64,000 nt of DNA. It comes from Zymoseptoria tritici IPO323 (taxonomy: Eukaryota > Ascomycota > Dothideomycetes > Mycosphaerellales > Mycosphaerellaceae). Of the stretch, positions 1 through 9,739 are shown piece after piece (the stretch's first letter is position 1; the number at the start of each line of letters is the position of its first letter). The stretch spans positions 1,922,001 to 1,986,000 of the forward strand of contig NC_018218.1 in the NCBI RefSeq assembly GCF_000219625.1, read 5' to 3'. The notes under the pieces are model-generated. The model was not told the origin of the DNA. It saw only the letters and a list, made by a program, of their open reading frames with translations, and did no database searches. The position numbers were made by a program, and so were the translations under genes.

Positions 1-132
1 AGCGAGTTTCCACCTTGGCAACGACGACATCACACGACTTTGGAGGCAAGCAACAATGCGACATTGTCATGAACACTGCTTCTCATTGACACATCCGACA
101 ATCGTATACACCTCGAATCATTTCCCACACCC

Positions 133-1542
133 CTAGCCCATCATCTCCACCTCTTGCCCATCCGACCAGCCCTCTACCCACCCAGCCCAAGCTGCTGAAT
201 TGATTCTCTTCTCCGGCTCCTTCTTCAACGCGAACCGACAACAATCTACCAAATCCTGCACAGCATCCAATCGCTTCTTCACCGTCGAGTCCATTCTCGC
301 GAACCCCACCGCGTCCCCCGACTTGACCGCCTCCCTCAACATGAAATTGTTACCTCCACACGCCGCCGTCCATGGGCTTCCACCGCACAGCACGACCAAC
401 AACGTCACTCCCAACGACCAAACGTCCGACGCAAACGTCGGTGTCGCTCGCGGTCGCATCTGCTCGGGCGCCATGTAGTCCCATGTTCCACCGGCGTACT
501 TTCCCGCTTCGCCTTCGCCCTCCCCTGCCAAGAACGCCGCCGAAAAGTCAATGTACCTCGCTCTGATGACCGGGCGTCCATCGGTGGCATGCTCCGAGAT
601 ATCGAGCAAGACGTTCCCCGCTTTGATGTCCGCGTGAACGACTCCATTCGCGTGTAAGAATTCCAGCCCGCCGATGAGATCGACCGCCAGACCGGGAAAG
701 AGGGAAATAATCTCTAAATGTCGCGCGACTTCGGTCATTTGTTTCAACCGGCTGTTGAGAGACTCGAGACTCCCGCCGAAAAGGGCTTCGAAGACGAGAG
801 AAGAATTTCGTTGGTCGTAGCCGTGGAAGGTGACGATGTGGTGGGATGCGAGGGAGCGGCGCTGAAGGTGAGTGAGGATTTTGGCTTCATTGCGGAAGAC
901 AATGGGAGAGTCCGGACGAGTGGGAGTTTTGACGGCGAAGAGGGTGGAGGTCGTTTGTTGACGGACGCGGAGTTTGGTGGAGAAGGAGATGAAGGGTATT
1001 GAGCGGGATCGTCGGGATTGAGGTGAGGGAGAGGGAGAGGAGGAGATGCCGGGTTTTTGCTCGGCGAGGTAGACGGTGGACCAGAGGCCTTCGCCGAGGA
1101 CTTTGGCGCGAGACAATTCATAGTCGATTTGCGTGAAGTCATAGGGCAGAATTTCTGGAGCGGGCACTTCTAGAGAGTTGCGAGCGCTGGGGAGGCTGGT
1201 CTCGGGAGTCGCCGGGTAGTTGTTCGTCGGCGAGCTGTCATTCGAGTCGAGAGACCCTCGAGGACTGTCAAAGATATCGCTGGGTTCCGAGGACTGGTAT
1301 GATCCGTGTAGAAGACGCGAAGTTTGGTCGCTGGGAGTGATGGGCGAAGAGGTAAAAGAGTTGTTACGCGCGTGAAAACGTCCTTGTCGCTGGTCGGCGG
1401 GCGAAGTGGGTGGAGTGCTCTGACTGAATGTTCGGACGCGTAGTGGAAGAGGTCTACTTCGTGGTTGATGTTGTGACAGGTTCGTGATGTTGTCTTTTGT
1501 GGCGGGTGCCACGATCCGAGGGAGCCACGTCGAATTGGCCAT
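133..1542 (-). CDS. Protein kinase with HAD/DFS catalytic motifs
   Basis: Single-exon gene for a 469-residue protein, ATG at 1542. The first ~130 residues are rich in Ser, Pro and Thr and look disordered. The kinase domain follows: glycine loop LGEGLWSTVYLAEQ (about 149-162), a ~40-residue Ser/Arg-rich insert, FAVK with the likely ATP-anchoring lysine K205, catalytic loop VVHADIKAGNVLLD (about 301-314), DFS at 332-334, the APE motif in GGTWDYMAPE (351-360), then DVWSLGVTL. The arginine of the usual HRD is alanine and the glycine of DFG is serine, while K205, D305, N310 and D332 remain, so catalysis is plausible but activation-loop control by HRD-Arg is not expected. The family looks fungus-specific; I cannot name an orthologue. 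Substrate and pathway are unknown. Kinase assignment is firm, activity is inferred. Confidence 0.88.
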   Translation of the reverse strand: MANSTWLPRIVAPATKDNITNLSQHQPRSRPLPLRVRTFSQSTPPTSPADQRQGRFHARNNSFTSSPITPSDQTSRLLHGSYQSSEPSDIFDSPRGSLDSNDSSPTNNYPATPETSLPSARNSLEVPAPEILPYDFTQIDYELSRAKVLGEGLWSTVYLAEQKPGISSSPSPSPQSRRSRSIPFISFSTKLRVRQQTTSTLFAVKTPTRPDSPIVFRNEAKILTHLQRRSLASHHIVTFHGYDQRNSSLVFEALFGGSLESLNSRLKQMTEVARHLEIISLFPGLAVDLIGGLEFLHANGVVHADIKAGNVLLDISEHATDGRPVIRARYIDFSAAFLAGEGEGEAGKYAGGTWDYMAPEQMRPRATPTFASDVWSLGVTLLVVLCGGSPWTAACGGNNFMLREAVKSGDAVGFARMDSTVKKRLDAVQDLVDCCRFALKKEPEKRINSAAWAGWVEGWSDGQEVEMMG

Positions 1543-3678
1543 GATGCGAGTTGGTATCCAGTTCGTCGAGTCCGATGGTCACAGAGACAGGTTGACAGAA
1601 GAACGCGTTTTCTGGGCGAGATGAAATGGTAATCTTTCTAGAGACCCGCAAAGTGTGGGACGGGCAATTTCAAGGTCGGCGAGGTCTTGCCGTGATACTA
1701 CCTTGCGGCCACGAAGCCGAGATAAGAACGTCGCTGGGATGGACCAGGGAAGTGCGATGGGATGATCCGTAGGTGCCGGGGCTCGTATGGTGAATGTACA
1801 CTGTTATATTGACCACATTTCAGACGGAGTTGAGGGTAGAAAAGACGAAACGAGAAGCAAAAAGGAGCAATGAATCGGCGGTAGGAATGGTATGACGAGA
1901 TGTGAAGTACGAAGCCGATGGGAGAAACTCATTCTCACTCTCAAATATTCTACCTTTCTTCCCAGCTCACTCCTTGTCGCACTTCTTCGGTCTAGGCTTG
2001 CGTCGCTTCCAGGTTCCCTCGACCTCCAACCGTTACAACGTGGACCAATCCTGATCGATACCACTTCTCGGCTTCCGTCGTTTGACTCGTTTCCGCCGGT
2101 GCGGACGGCTGATGATTCGAAGTGATCCAAGTTCGGCGTCTTGAGCTGAGAGTCGAATCACAAATTCACAATTGCCGATGCAGACGCATGGTTCCGGCTT
2201 GCAATATAAGATGAGCGAAGCGGAGCAACACTCGGCAGAAAGCAGACACCGCAGTTCAGCCATGTTAAGATGCCTGACCTGCAACGTGCCCGTCCCATTG
2301 GTTCCCACGAAGCCAGATCCCCACGAACTCCGCATCTGTTCCGGATTATGGATCCCTTGTCTTGCCTGAGGCTGGCTCCATGAAGAAGAAATGACAAGTC
2401 ATACCACGTTTCGATCTTGCGGAGGACGGAGTGAGCGGCCGAAGCGGCGAAGATGTGCGATCGAAACTTTGCGAGCTGTCAGACGCTTCGCTTAGAATAG
2501 CACAGCTTTCACGCTATCGAAATCGAAATCGGGGCGGCACGCGAAACGGACGAGAAGTGGAAGATTGGACAGCGTAAGACAAAGATTTCGCAAGGTGGAA
2601 AGAGTAATAAACTCATCAAGACGATCGAAATCTTTCATTATTGCGACAGCCCCGGCTTGATGAGTTAGGTTGATGTTATGCAACTTCTCAGCTCGCCTTG
2701 TCTGGCGAGATTCTAAAGTCCAATGTCAACGTGGCTGGGAAGCGCGAGGTGAGCTTTGCCCGTCGAGATGGGGTAGCTCTGGCATCTGCCGTATAGAAGA
2801 CGTCTTTATAACCTGTAACGTGCGAGCTTTCGAGGTTCGCTTGCCGCGTCTGGAAGTCTACAGCTGTCTATATGCATCCTGCTAGCATGCAAATGAGGCA
2901 CCGTGAATTCCTCGAAAAGCAAGGTGGCTCTCGTGTTCTTGATCATCCGAGGAACATGAGAGATGTCTCGCCAGGGCCCTCCGAAAGTTCAGCATACTGG
3001 CCTTTTGCTCGTCTCGTCCCACTTGACGATTCCTAATAAAGGCGTGCTTTCCCAACGATATGTCCTCGCGATCTGCTTGCCATAGTTCTTCTCGTGCCAC
3101 GTTGCTCTCAGCTCTTTGCGACGTTTTATATCTTACCCTTTCTAAGATGTGTTCGGAAGATCGCACTGATACTGGCAGCCAGGAAAGGGCTATAGATCGG
3201 AGTTCGGACTGCTGAGAAGGACGGAGAAGCTGACTGCCGGAAAGGACTAGGTGGTGAAGAACGTCTTGTCTTTGTTGGCACGGTCGAGGCGTGAGACCGA
3301 GCGGAGCACAGCTGATCTGAGACTGTAGCACTAGGATGTTGCCAGCGCGCGCATACAATTGTTTTTCTCAAGCATGTTAATGGTCGACACGGGTGTTTTG
3401 TGTCAAAGGACAAGGTGATGAAGCTGGAAAGTGGACTTCGGCTGTGCTTGAGCGTATTTTCGTACCTTGTCACTTTACGCGCCTCGGAAGTCGCGTCTCA
3501 CTCACCCGACACGCGCATTTCTCGTGTGGCTGGGCTGGGATCTTCTCCAATGTTGACTTTGTTTCCTCCAACTCTTCCTTTGATCATCAGTTCATTCTAC
3601 TCTTAGCCTTTTGCGTCGCATTCATCGTCCGGCTATCATAATACCAGCTATTCTACCTTGCAACATATTACAAGCAGA
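1543..3678. other. Intergenic, 2.1 kb
   Basis: Upstream regions of the kinase (-) and the Cdt1-like gene (+), which are transcribed away from each other. Open frames here are short, overlap on both strands and show no recognisable motif or splice structure. I see no gene. Pyrimidine-rich sequence just before 3679 fits a fungal 5' leader. Confidence 0.5.
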
Positions 3679-5154
3679 ATGGCCATCTCACGCAAACGAA
3701 AGGCCACGGCCGTCGAGGACTCGGCGCCTGTAACCAGGACGCAGAAGAGCTTACATGCCTTTGGAACTGTGGGAAAGCCTCATCAGAAAGAGACGGATGG
3801 AAAGAAGAGGAAGACGGTCCACCAACGCGAACAGACTCCGCCGCCAGCACCGATCACCACAACGAACAAGGCCAACAGCAAAAGGAAGCGCACAGCAGAA
3901 TTGAGCGATGTCGAGGAGGAGATCACGGTCTGCCCACGATCTACTGCTGCGAAGAAAGAACAACGGTCAAAAGTCATGTCTACTCCGCGCAGCAAGCGTG
4001 TCAAGAACGTTCTGCCATCGCCAGCAGAGACGCCGACTCGAGGTGCCGCCGCACTCTTCGACAAATTGAACATCGATGTGAACTCAAAAGCCATTCCTCT
4101 CAAGTTAGGCGGCGAGCTACATGCGCCGTCTACACCGCCACTCAGTCCCGTCCGAGAGGAAGACGACATGCATTTGAGCATCCTTGCAGAGCTCGCAGAC
4201 CTCCGACATCTCTACTCCTCCTTCTTGGCCGCCATCTCGATGCACTACTCTCACAACGGCATTTCCGCGCCTGTGGATGTCGACTCTCTCCTCGACATCA
4301 TCACTAAACACTACAAGAAGCGCAGCGTGAAAGTGGAGGACCTCCAACGGATCCTCGCCCTCTCATCGAGACTGGACGATACTTTCACCCTGGAAAACTA
4401 CGGACGAGGTGGCATTCGACTCACTCGATCTGAGCCACGAGGCCGCGCGGTACAACGCGCAACCAGCTTCGTCGACGAAGAGAAGCTCAAGCAAAGATTT
4501 GGTGATGCCTTGCGCAAGTCGTGGCAAAGCTGGGAAGCCTGCACCGCGAAAGAGAACCGCTCTCCAGCCGCATTCCTAGCCCACCTCCCAATCCACCCCG
4601 TCCTGAACAACGCTTCGGTCGAGAAAGCAGCTCCCGTCTTCGCTCGCGGGCAACAACGTCTCGCAGACCTCAAAGCCAGCCAAGCCGCCGCACAGAAGCC
4701 GTCAATCTTGACCAGGCCCGTAGTCGAACCTACTGCCGTCCCTGCTCGCTCCCTCCAGGCCGCCCAAAACCGCGGCACCGCCCTCCTCGACCGAATCCTC
4801 GCCAAACAAACCCTCGCCTCGACACTCCCAGCCGGACCCACCAAATCTCAACTCGAACGCAGATCCGCACTCCACCGAATCGAAGAAATCACTCGCATCC
4901 TCTCCATGCTGGCAGGCGTCAAGCAGCGATGTAGTCTGAGCATGCAAGTCGTCACGCAGCAATTACAGCAAAGTCTGAGGAATCCGATCAGTCGCGAGGA
5001 GGTGGAGAGATGTCTGGACTTGATGAGTGAGGAAATTGTGCCGAGTTTCGTCAAGGTCGTGAGCAGTGGAGAGGTCAAGGGTGTGATGATTACAAAGGCT
5101 GGGAATGTCGGGCTTGTGGAATTGAGGGACCGGGTGGAGAAGGCTTGTGCTTGA
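3679..5154 (+). CDS. DNA replication licensing factor Cdt1-like
   Basis: Single-exon gene, about 491 residues. The frame is open from 3658, but the first ATG is at 3679 (MAISRKRKATA). Cdt1 proteins load the MCM2-7 helicase onto origins in G1. Seen here: a basic, disordered N-terminus; a central winged-helix-like block starting near LSILAELADLRHLYSSFLAA with YKKRSVKVEDLQRILAL; and a C-terminal helical/winged block from SALHRIEEITRIL to VELRDRVEKA, matching the C-terminal MCM-binding region of the Cdt1 family in order and spacing. The long charged linker between the blocks is usual for fungal members. Family recognition is by motif and layout only; no geminin-type or PIP-box regulation could be identified. 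Neighbours are unrelated. Confidence 0.75.
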   Translation: MAISRKRKATAVEDSAPVTRTQKSLHAFGTVGKPHQKETDGKKRKTVHQREQTPPPAPITTTNKANSKRKRTAELSDVEEEITVCPRSTAAKKEQRSKVMSTPRSKRVKNVLPSPAETPTRGAAALFDKLNIDVNSKAIPLKLGGELHAPSTPPLSPVREEDDMHLSILAELADLRHLYSSFLAAISMHYSHNGISAPVDVDSLLDIITKHYKKRSVKVEDLQRILALSSRLDDTFTLENYGRGGIRLTRSEPRGRAVQRATSFVDEEKLKQRFGDALRKSWQSWEACTAKENRSPAAFLAHLPIHPVLNNASVEKAAPVFARGQQRLADLKASQAAAQKPSILTRPVVEPTAVPARSLQAAQNRGTALLDRILAKQTLASTLPAGPTKSQLERRSALHRIEEITRILSMLAGVKQRCSLSMQVVTQQLQQSLRNPISREEVERCLDLMSEEIVPSFVKVVSSGEVKGVMITKAGNVGLVELRDRVEKACA

Positions 5155-5626
5155 GTGTGTTCGTTTCTTTGCGTTGCTTTTCATCGAATGTTAGCGAGCG
5201 GCGTGTGCTTTGAGATACCATTGTCTGCGACTGTTCAAGATCGCGAAAAATCTACTTCATTCGGAAGAACGTGCACCAGTTTCATGCCGTTGTCCTGACG
5301 ATACGATCGAGAACATGTCCTGCTAGCTGGTCTGTTAGCATACACGTATGCTTGTAATGACTTACTGTCAACTCACGTGTAAGTGAAGACGTACGCCTTA
5401 ATATGCGTCCATGCGAAAGCGTCTTTCTGACCCGTTGGTTCGCGTACACGGGCATGCTGCTTTGCTGCACGGTCCATCAATACCCGCTGTAGTCAAGCAA
5501 ATGATGGAAAGAGAAGTAGAGTCCAAGGCACAGGTAGACATATCATTCTTCTGAACTGCTTTTCTGCTCTGTTCTCAACCAAGAAACCACCGCTCAATCG
5601 CCATCAACAACAACAAAACCATCTCC
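5155..5626. other. Intergenic between convergent genes
   Basis: The 3' flanks of the Cdt1-like gene (+) and the half-zinc-cluster gene (-). Only short, unsupported open frames are present. Confidence 0.5.
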
Positions 5627-7927
5627 TTAGAGAACCTCAAACCTCATCGGCAACATCCCACACGCATGAATCAATCCTGTCAACCGACTCTGCATACCGG
5701 TTTCGAACAGTCCAAAGCCTGCCCACGGGAGATTCCCGCGCAAGAGCTGTCTCGTCTTGAGAGCCCGGTCGCGGATCAAAGAGGACGACGTCGACGTCGA
5801 GATCTTCGACCACGTCGTTGAGTCGTCTACATCACTCTCCGACTCTGGAGCAAGCTGGGCGAACGACATTGACGACGGCTGCAGACTCGCCAGCACAGCC
5901 ATGGGGAGGCTGATATTCGGCGGAAAGAACGTGATGGCCAAGAACAGCACGCCGAGGGCAACGGCGACTGCGGCCCAGGCCTGGCCCGGTAATCCCGCTG
6001 GTGTCGAAACTCTACCGTTGTGATCAGGGCGGAAGCGTCCGATGTCTGATGGGCGGTGTTCCGATTGGCTTGGTCTACCGTGGTGATCGCGGAAGCGACG
6101 GTGATCGGACAGACGGTCTCGCGATGGCGATAGTGAGGCTCCGCCGTGGAAGCCGGATGGTGATTCTGCATGCGCCGCGCCCTGCGACGATGACGAGGAG
6201 AATGCAGCGTGTGCGGAGGGCCGGAGTTCATGAGCCGGGCGGGTGTCTGGCGATCTCGACAAGCGGATGTCGTGTTGGTCGTTTGACATGGTGTGTGGTA
6301 GCAGGGCGATGTGGACTCTCGACGAGAGCGGTGCGGAGGATGACGCTATAGTCTGTAGACGCGGGTCCGCGGTCACGGTGAGTTTACTGCTTCCTGGTAG
6401 TGATGGCCTCTTGTATGGTCGTGTAGAGATTCGGCGGCGCAGACCAAATAGCTCTGTGGAGAGATTGGTATCGGATGTGATGCCTTCTCCGAGCGTTCGT
6501 GTTTGTGTTCTCTGTGACAGGTCATTCAGACTATCATGTTGACAGTCCGTTTGGAGGGAGCTCTGTGCGCCTTGGAGGATGCTCTCCGTTCCGTGTTCTC
6601 GGAATGATGGTCCAGATGTCGATTCGTGAGCTTGGCCCTTCTCGCGCTCATTCATGGGCCGTCTCGGCCTACCAGGAACATGCTGCGATTCTCCATGAGG
6701 CGAGGCAGAGTCATTACGAGCACCGTCGGCCAGTGTCGCGCTTGGACTGATGTTGCGCTCTCTACTGTCTTGCAGAGCTGTACTGTGGTCAAAATGTGTT
6801 TCCCAGTCACCTCTGCTGTCCTGTGTTGATGCCATCGATTGTGCTCCGGTCATTGTAGATCGATGAGGGTTTGCTCTCTCAGTTTCATACACATTTCGGC
6901 GTGCGAAGGTCGAATCGCTTAGCTCGGCGGGCGTGAAGGTCTGTGAAGCTCGTTGGTGGCTGTTGGAGTCGTGCTCGTGGAAGATAGGATCGAGCAGCGT
7001 GAAGTCGGACCACGGATCTAGAGCTGGATGTGTGGTGTTCGACGTGTACTGGCCGCCCTGCTGGTGAGTGTGGGGCACCGTGTGGTCGTATTGGAAGTGG
7101 TCCAGGTTGATGAAGTCGTCCACAATAAGGTCTGGCAGCGCATCGTCGAACATGTCGAATTTCCCGCCATCGAAGTTGCTTCCTGAAAGAAGGTCTGCAC
7201 CCATGCCGTTGAGAGCGAAGGTATGATCGGTTTGCGAGAATTCCTCCCGAGAGGCGGTTGCTTGTTTGGCCATTTTCGTCGACTTGGAGGATGCAGGTTT
7301 GGCGACTTTGGTAGTCGACTTATGAATGGTCTGCATCTCGGCCTGATTATGAGTGCACTTGCGCTTTCTCTTCGCACACTTTTCGCACGCCTTTACTATC
7401 CTACGTTTCTGATACTCAATCTTCTCTGCCTCGGTCATCTTGCGCCGGGTTCTTTGCTTGGTCTGAGAGCTTGTCGACAGGCTGAAGACGCCAGTCATTT
7501 GATCGAGCGATGGCGGGCTATTCTGGCTCGATGTTGCGTTTGATACTTGTCGAGTGAGCACAGTGGGGTCGACCTGAGGAGAGTTCGCAAAAGATCCGAA
7601 GTTGATAAGCTCCGGGCTGCTGAAGGATGATGAAGTGGATCCCGATGCCACGGATGGCCATGTGACTGTGGAAGTGTCCATTGTCATTGCAGGGGAAGGC
7701 TCGGACTGCCGCTCGCCAGGTCTCTCGCTGAGGAGAAACTGAATGACGACTTCTCCCATACGCTCGGCATGAGTCCTTAGATGCGGGAAGGCAATGCGCA
7801 GAGCATCGAAGAGCTCATCAGAGTCCTTTGGGGGGAAAAAGCAGATCGGCGAGGTTGGGTCGAACGGGATGTCGCGGTAGACGAGATATTCCGGCGCACC
7901 GACTTCGAATTCTTGAGAGAAATCCAT
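5627..7927 (-). CDS. Regulator-like protein with half a Zn cluster and a C-terminal membrane segment
   Basis: About 766 residues if translation starts at the ATG at 7927 (MDFSQEFEVGAPEYLVYRD). The frame stays open to another ATG at 8191, which would add 88 Cys- and His-containing residues; I prefer 7927 because a structured, family-like N-terminus begins there. A strongly basic block ends in KACEKCAKRKRKCTHNQ (about residues 179-195). This C-x2-C-x6-C resembles the first half of a Zn2Cys6 cluster, but the second three cysteines are absent. The middle is long, Ser/Thr/His/Gln-rich and probably disordered. Near residues 647-668 a hydrophobic run (WAAVAVALGVLFLAITFF) looks like one transmembrane helix, followed by ~100 residues. 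A basic DNA-binding-like motif and a membrane anchor in one protein suggests a membrane-tethered regulator, but that is inference; it could be an uncharacterised membrane protein. Confidence 0.7.
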   Translation of the reverse strand: MDFSQEFEVGAPEYLVYRDIPFDPTSPICFFPPKDSDELFDALRIAFPHLRTHAERMGEVVIQFLLSERPGERQSEPSPAMTMDTSTVTWPSVASGSTSSSFSSPELINFGSFANSPQVDPTVLTRQVSNATSSQNSPPSLDQMTGVFSLSTSSQTKQRTRRKMTEAEKIEYQKRRIVKACEKCAKRKRKCTHNQAEMQTIHKSTTKVAKPASSKSTKMAKQATASREEFSQTDHTFALNGMGADLLSGSNFDGGKFDMFDDALPDLIVDDFINLDHFQYDHTVPHTHQQGGQYTSNTTHPALDPWSDFTLLDPIFHEHDSNSHQRASQTFTPAELSDSTFARRNVYETERANPHRSTMTGAQSMASTQDSRGDWETHFDHSTALQDSRERNISPSATLADGARNDSASPHGESQHVPGRPRRPMNEREKGQAHESTSGPSFREHGTESILQGAQSSLQTDCQHDSLNDLSQRTQTRTLGEGITSDTNLSTELFGLRRRISTRPYKRPSLPGSSKLTVTADPRLQTIASSSAPLSSRVHIALLPHTMSNDQHDIRLSRSPDTRPAHELRPSAHAAFSSSSSQGAAHAESPSGFHGGASLSPSRDRLSDHRRFRDHHGRPSQSEHRPSDIGRFRPDHNGRVSTPAGLPGQAWAAVAVALGVLFLAITFFPPNISLPMAVLASLQPSSMSFAQLAPESESDVDDSTTWSKISTSTSSSLIRDRALKTRQLLRGNLPWAGFGLFETGMQSRLTGLIHACGMLPMRFEVL

Positions 7928-8785
7928 GAGGTCTGCGTCGAGAGTGATACGTTGGTGGTGGTGTGAGGACTGAATCTTGTCTTGACTTGAAGGTGGATCA
8001 CGAGATCGTTGTAGTGTCTCGTGGAGATCTTGTGGTGGGATGTCTTGCTTCTTGGGAAGGCAGGCTGTCTTGAAGACACTGGACAAGCCGCGGTCGTCGA
8101 TTGCTTCCTCTTCGAAGTGGACTCGATATTCGCACCTCAGGCAAGTGTTTAGACAAGAAGAACACAAATTGTGGACAGGACAATGCGGCATTGAAGTGCT
8201 CGCCGGTGAGGGATTCCAGGTTGCTAGTAGCCTGACTCATCTCCAACACCGCCCTCCACCTTCAGAAAAGCCGATCCACAGTGGGTGTGGATCCACAATC
8301 CTAGACACAGGAGAGCCCTGTGGCTTATCAGCTTACTCCCCATGAGTTCCCCCCGCTCCTCTGCTTCACCCACCAAAGCCACAGTGGATTTTGAGCCAGC
8401 TTGACCGTCCATCCACAATCCCTAGAACTCCGCCCTGTCGCGGTGTCCGTATGAGGTCTAGCTCGTGGCTGTGAGGTTACGTTACTCCGTACTTTTGGCT
8501 GCAACAACTTCAACAACTTGCATTCATTCAGTCCGTCGCAGGTGTAGATACTTACTGAGCTTGGAATTCCAGTCAAAGTGTAAGATCAGGACCACAAGAG
8601 CGCGGCCACTACTTCCAAAGGGATTTGTCGTACGACAGTTAGATCCAACTCCGAATCGGCATCGAATCCTTCATTCACTTGCCAGACTGAGCTCTAATTG
8701 TAGCCGAAGATCCGCCGCACAATGGAACGCATGTCTATCTATCAGGACTGCAGAATATGCGTGCCAGTGCCCATGATTCAGCCTC
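7928..8785. other. 5' flank of the half-zinc-cluster gene
   Basis: Holds the in-frame N-terminal extension up to 8191 and then about 600 bases with no supported gene. The stretch 8240-8420 repeats the phrase 'atccacaa(t/c)cc' at 8289 and 8411, with GTGGAT/ATCCAC elements that may be regulatory; function unknown. Confidence 0.35.
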
Positions 8786-9739
8786 CTACTTGGAATTCTG
8801 CTTCTTATTGAACTCGCGGACACGCCTCTGCTGCAGCGCCTGAGCCTCGGCTCGTTCCCACGCCATATACATGATACTCGCATCGAGCTTCGCAACCGTA
8901 GGCTCAATCGAGGATGCCGTCTCGCGCCCGACCGGATCGAATCCAGGGCGTCCGTCGGTCCGCAAGGCAAAGTCCCGGATCATAGCGATCTCGTCGCGCA
9001 TGTTCGTGATTGCAGTTAGCGCCGACTGCGCCTTGATCGAGGCCTGGTCCACCAGTCCGTCGAATTCGGCGAACTGTCGGTGCGGGGCTGGTCGGTCGCT
9101 GAATCCCTCTCGAAGACTGTTGAAGAGGTACCGCCAAGCTGACCCTTCTTTTAGGGATCTCATCGCTGCTGCTGCGCTCTTCAGGTCGCTCCAGTCATGC
9201 CAAGGTCCGCAGCCAGTGACTTGTGCGACTTTTCGACGGATGCCAGACTTTCGATCACTTGACGGAACGACGCAGCGACAGGTTCCAGCAGCTGTTCAAT
9301 GCGAACGATGTGACCTAAGAACACCTCTTGAACGGCTCGCTCGACCGCGAGCTCGCCGTCCACAGGATTGAACCCACTGGTGATGGATGGAGTCCTGGAC
9401 ATGATCGACTTCAGCTGCTCTCTGACATTTGTATGGGCCAGGATGAATCGGTTGACGAGATCTTCGAAGCTCGCCGCGGCGAGCTGCATATCGTCTATCG
9501 CAGTCAGGGCTTTCTCGGAAGACCGGCGACTCAAGTAGTCACTGTACTCACTGAATCGTTCAGTATGTTGCGTGTGGAGTGGATTGTTACCAGACTTGCA
9601 CCACCCCGTTGGTCACGCTCAGTGTGTACAACGAAGTATAGACCTCGTCCCTTGCCTCTTGAATCATCAGAGGCAATGCAGCGTCATCGGCGAGGGATCT
9701 ATGGACGGCTGCGAGGTCCGTGCGGACCAAAAGCAACAT
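8786..9739 (-). CDS. Unrecognised helical protein, reading frame broken once
   Basis: Reconstructed as exon 1 9739-9591 (ATG at 9739), a 40-nt intron 9590-9551, and exon 2 9550-8786. Exon 1 reads protein-like (for example RTDLAAVHRSLADDAALPL) and joins in phase to EYSDYLSRRSSEKALTAIDDM. Near 9200 the frame that ends in AADLGMTGAT meets a stop, while the next frame continues seamlessly as HDWSDLKSAAAAMRSLKEG to the end, implying a one-base deletion. A 44-nt intron with a poor donor could also bridge it. The protein is alpha-helical with no domain I know. It contains two similar phrases, ALTAIDDM..SGFNPVDGE and ALTAITNM..PGFDPVGRE, hinting at an internal duplication. Upstream, the same frame runs on past an in-frame TAG at 9761-9763. 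Possibly decaying, like the SDR next to it. Confidence 0.5.
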
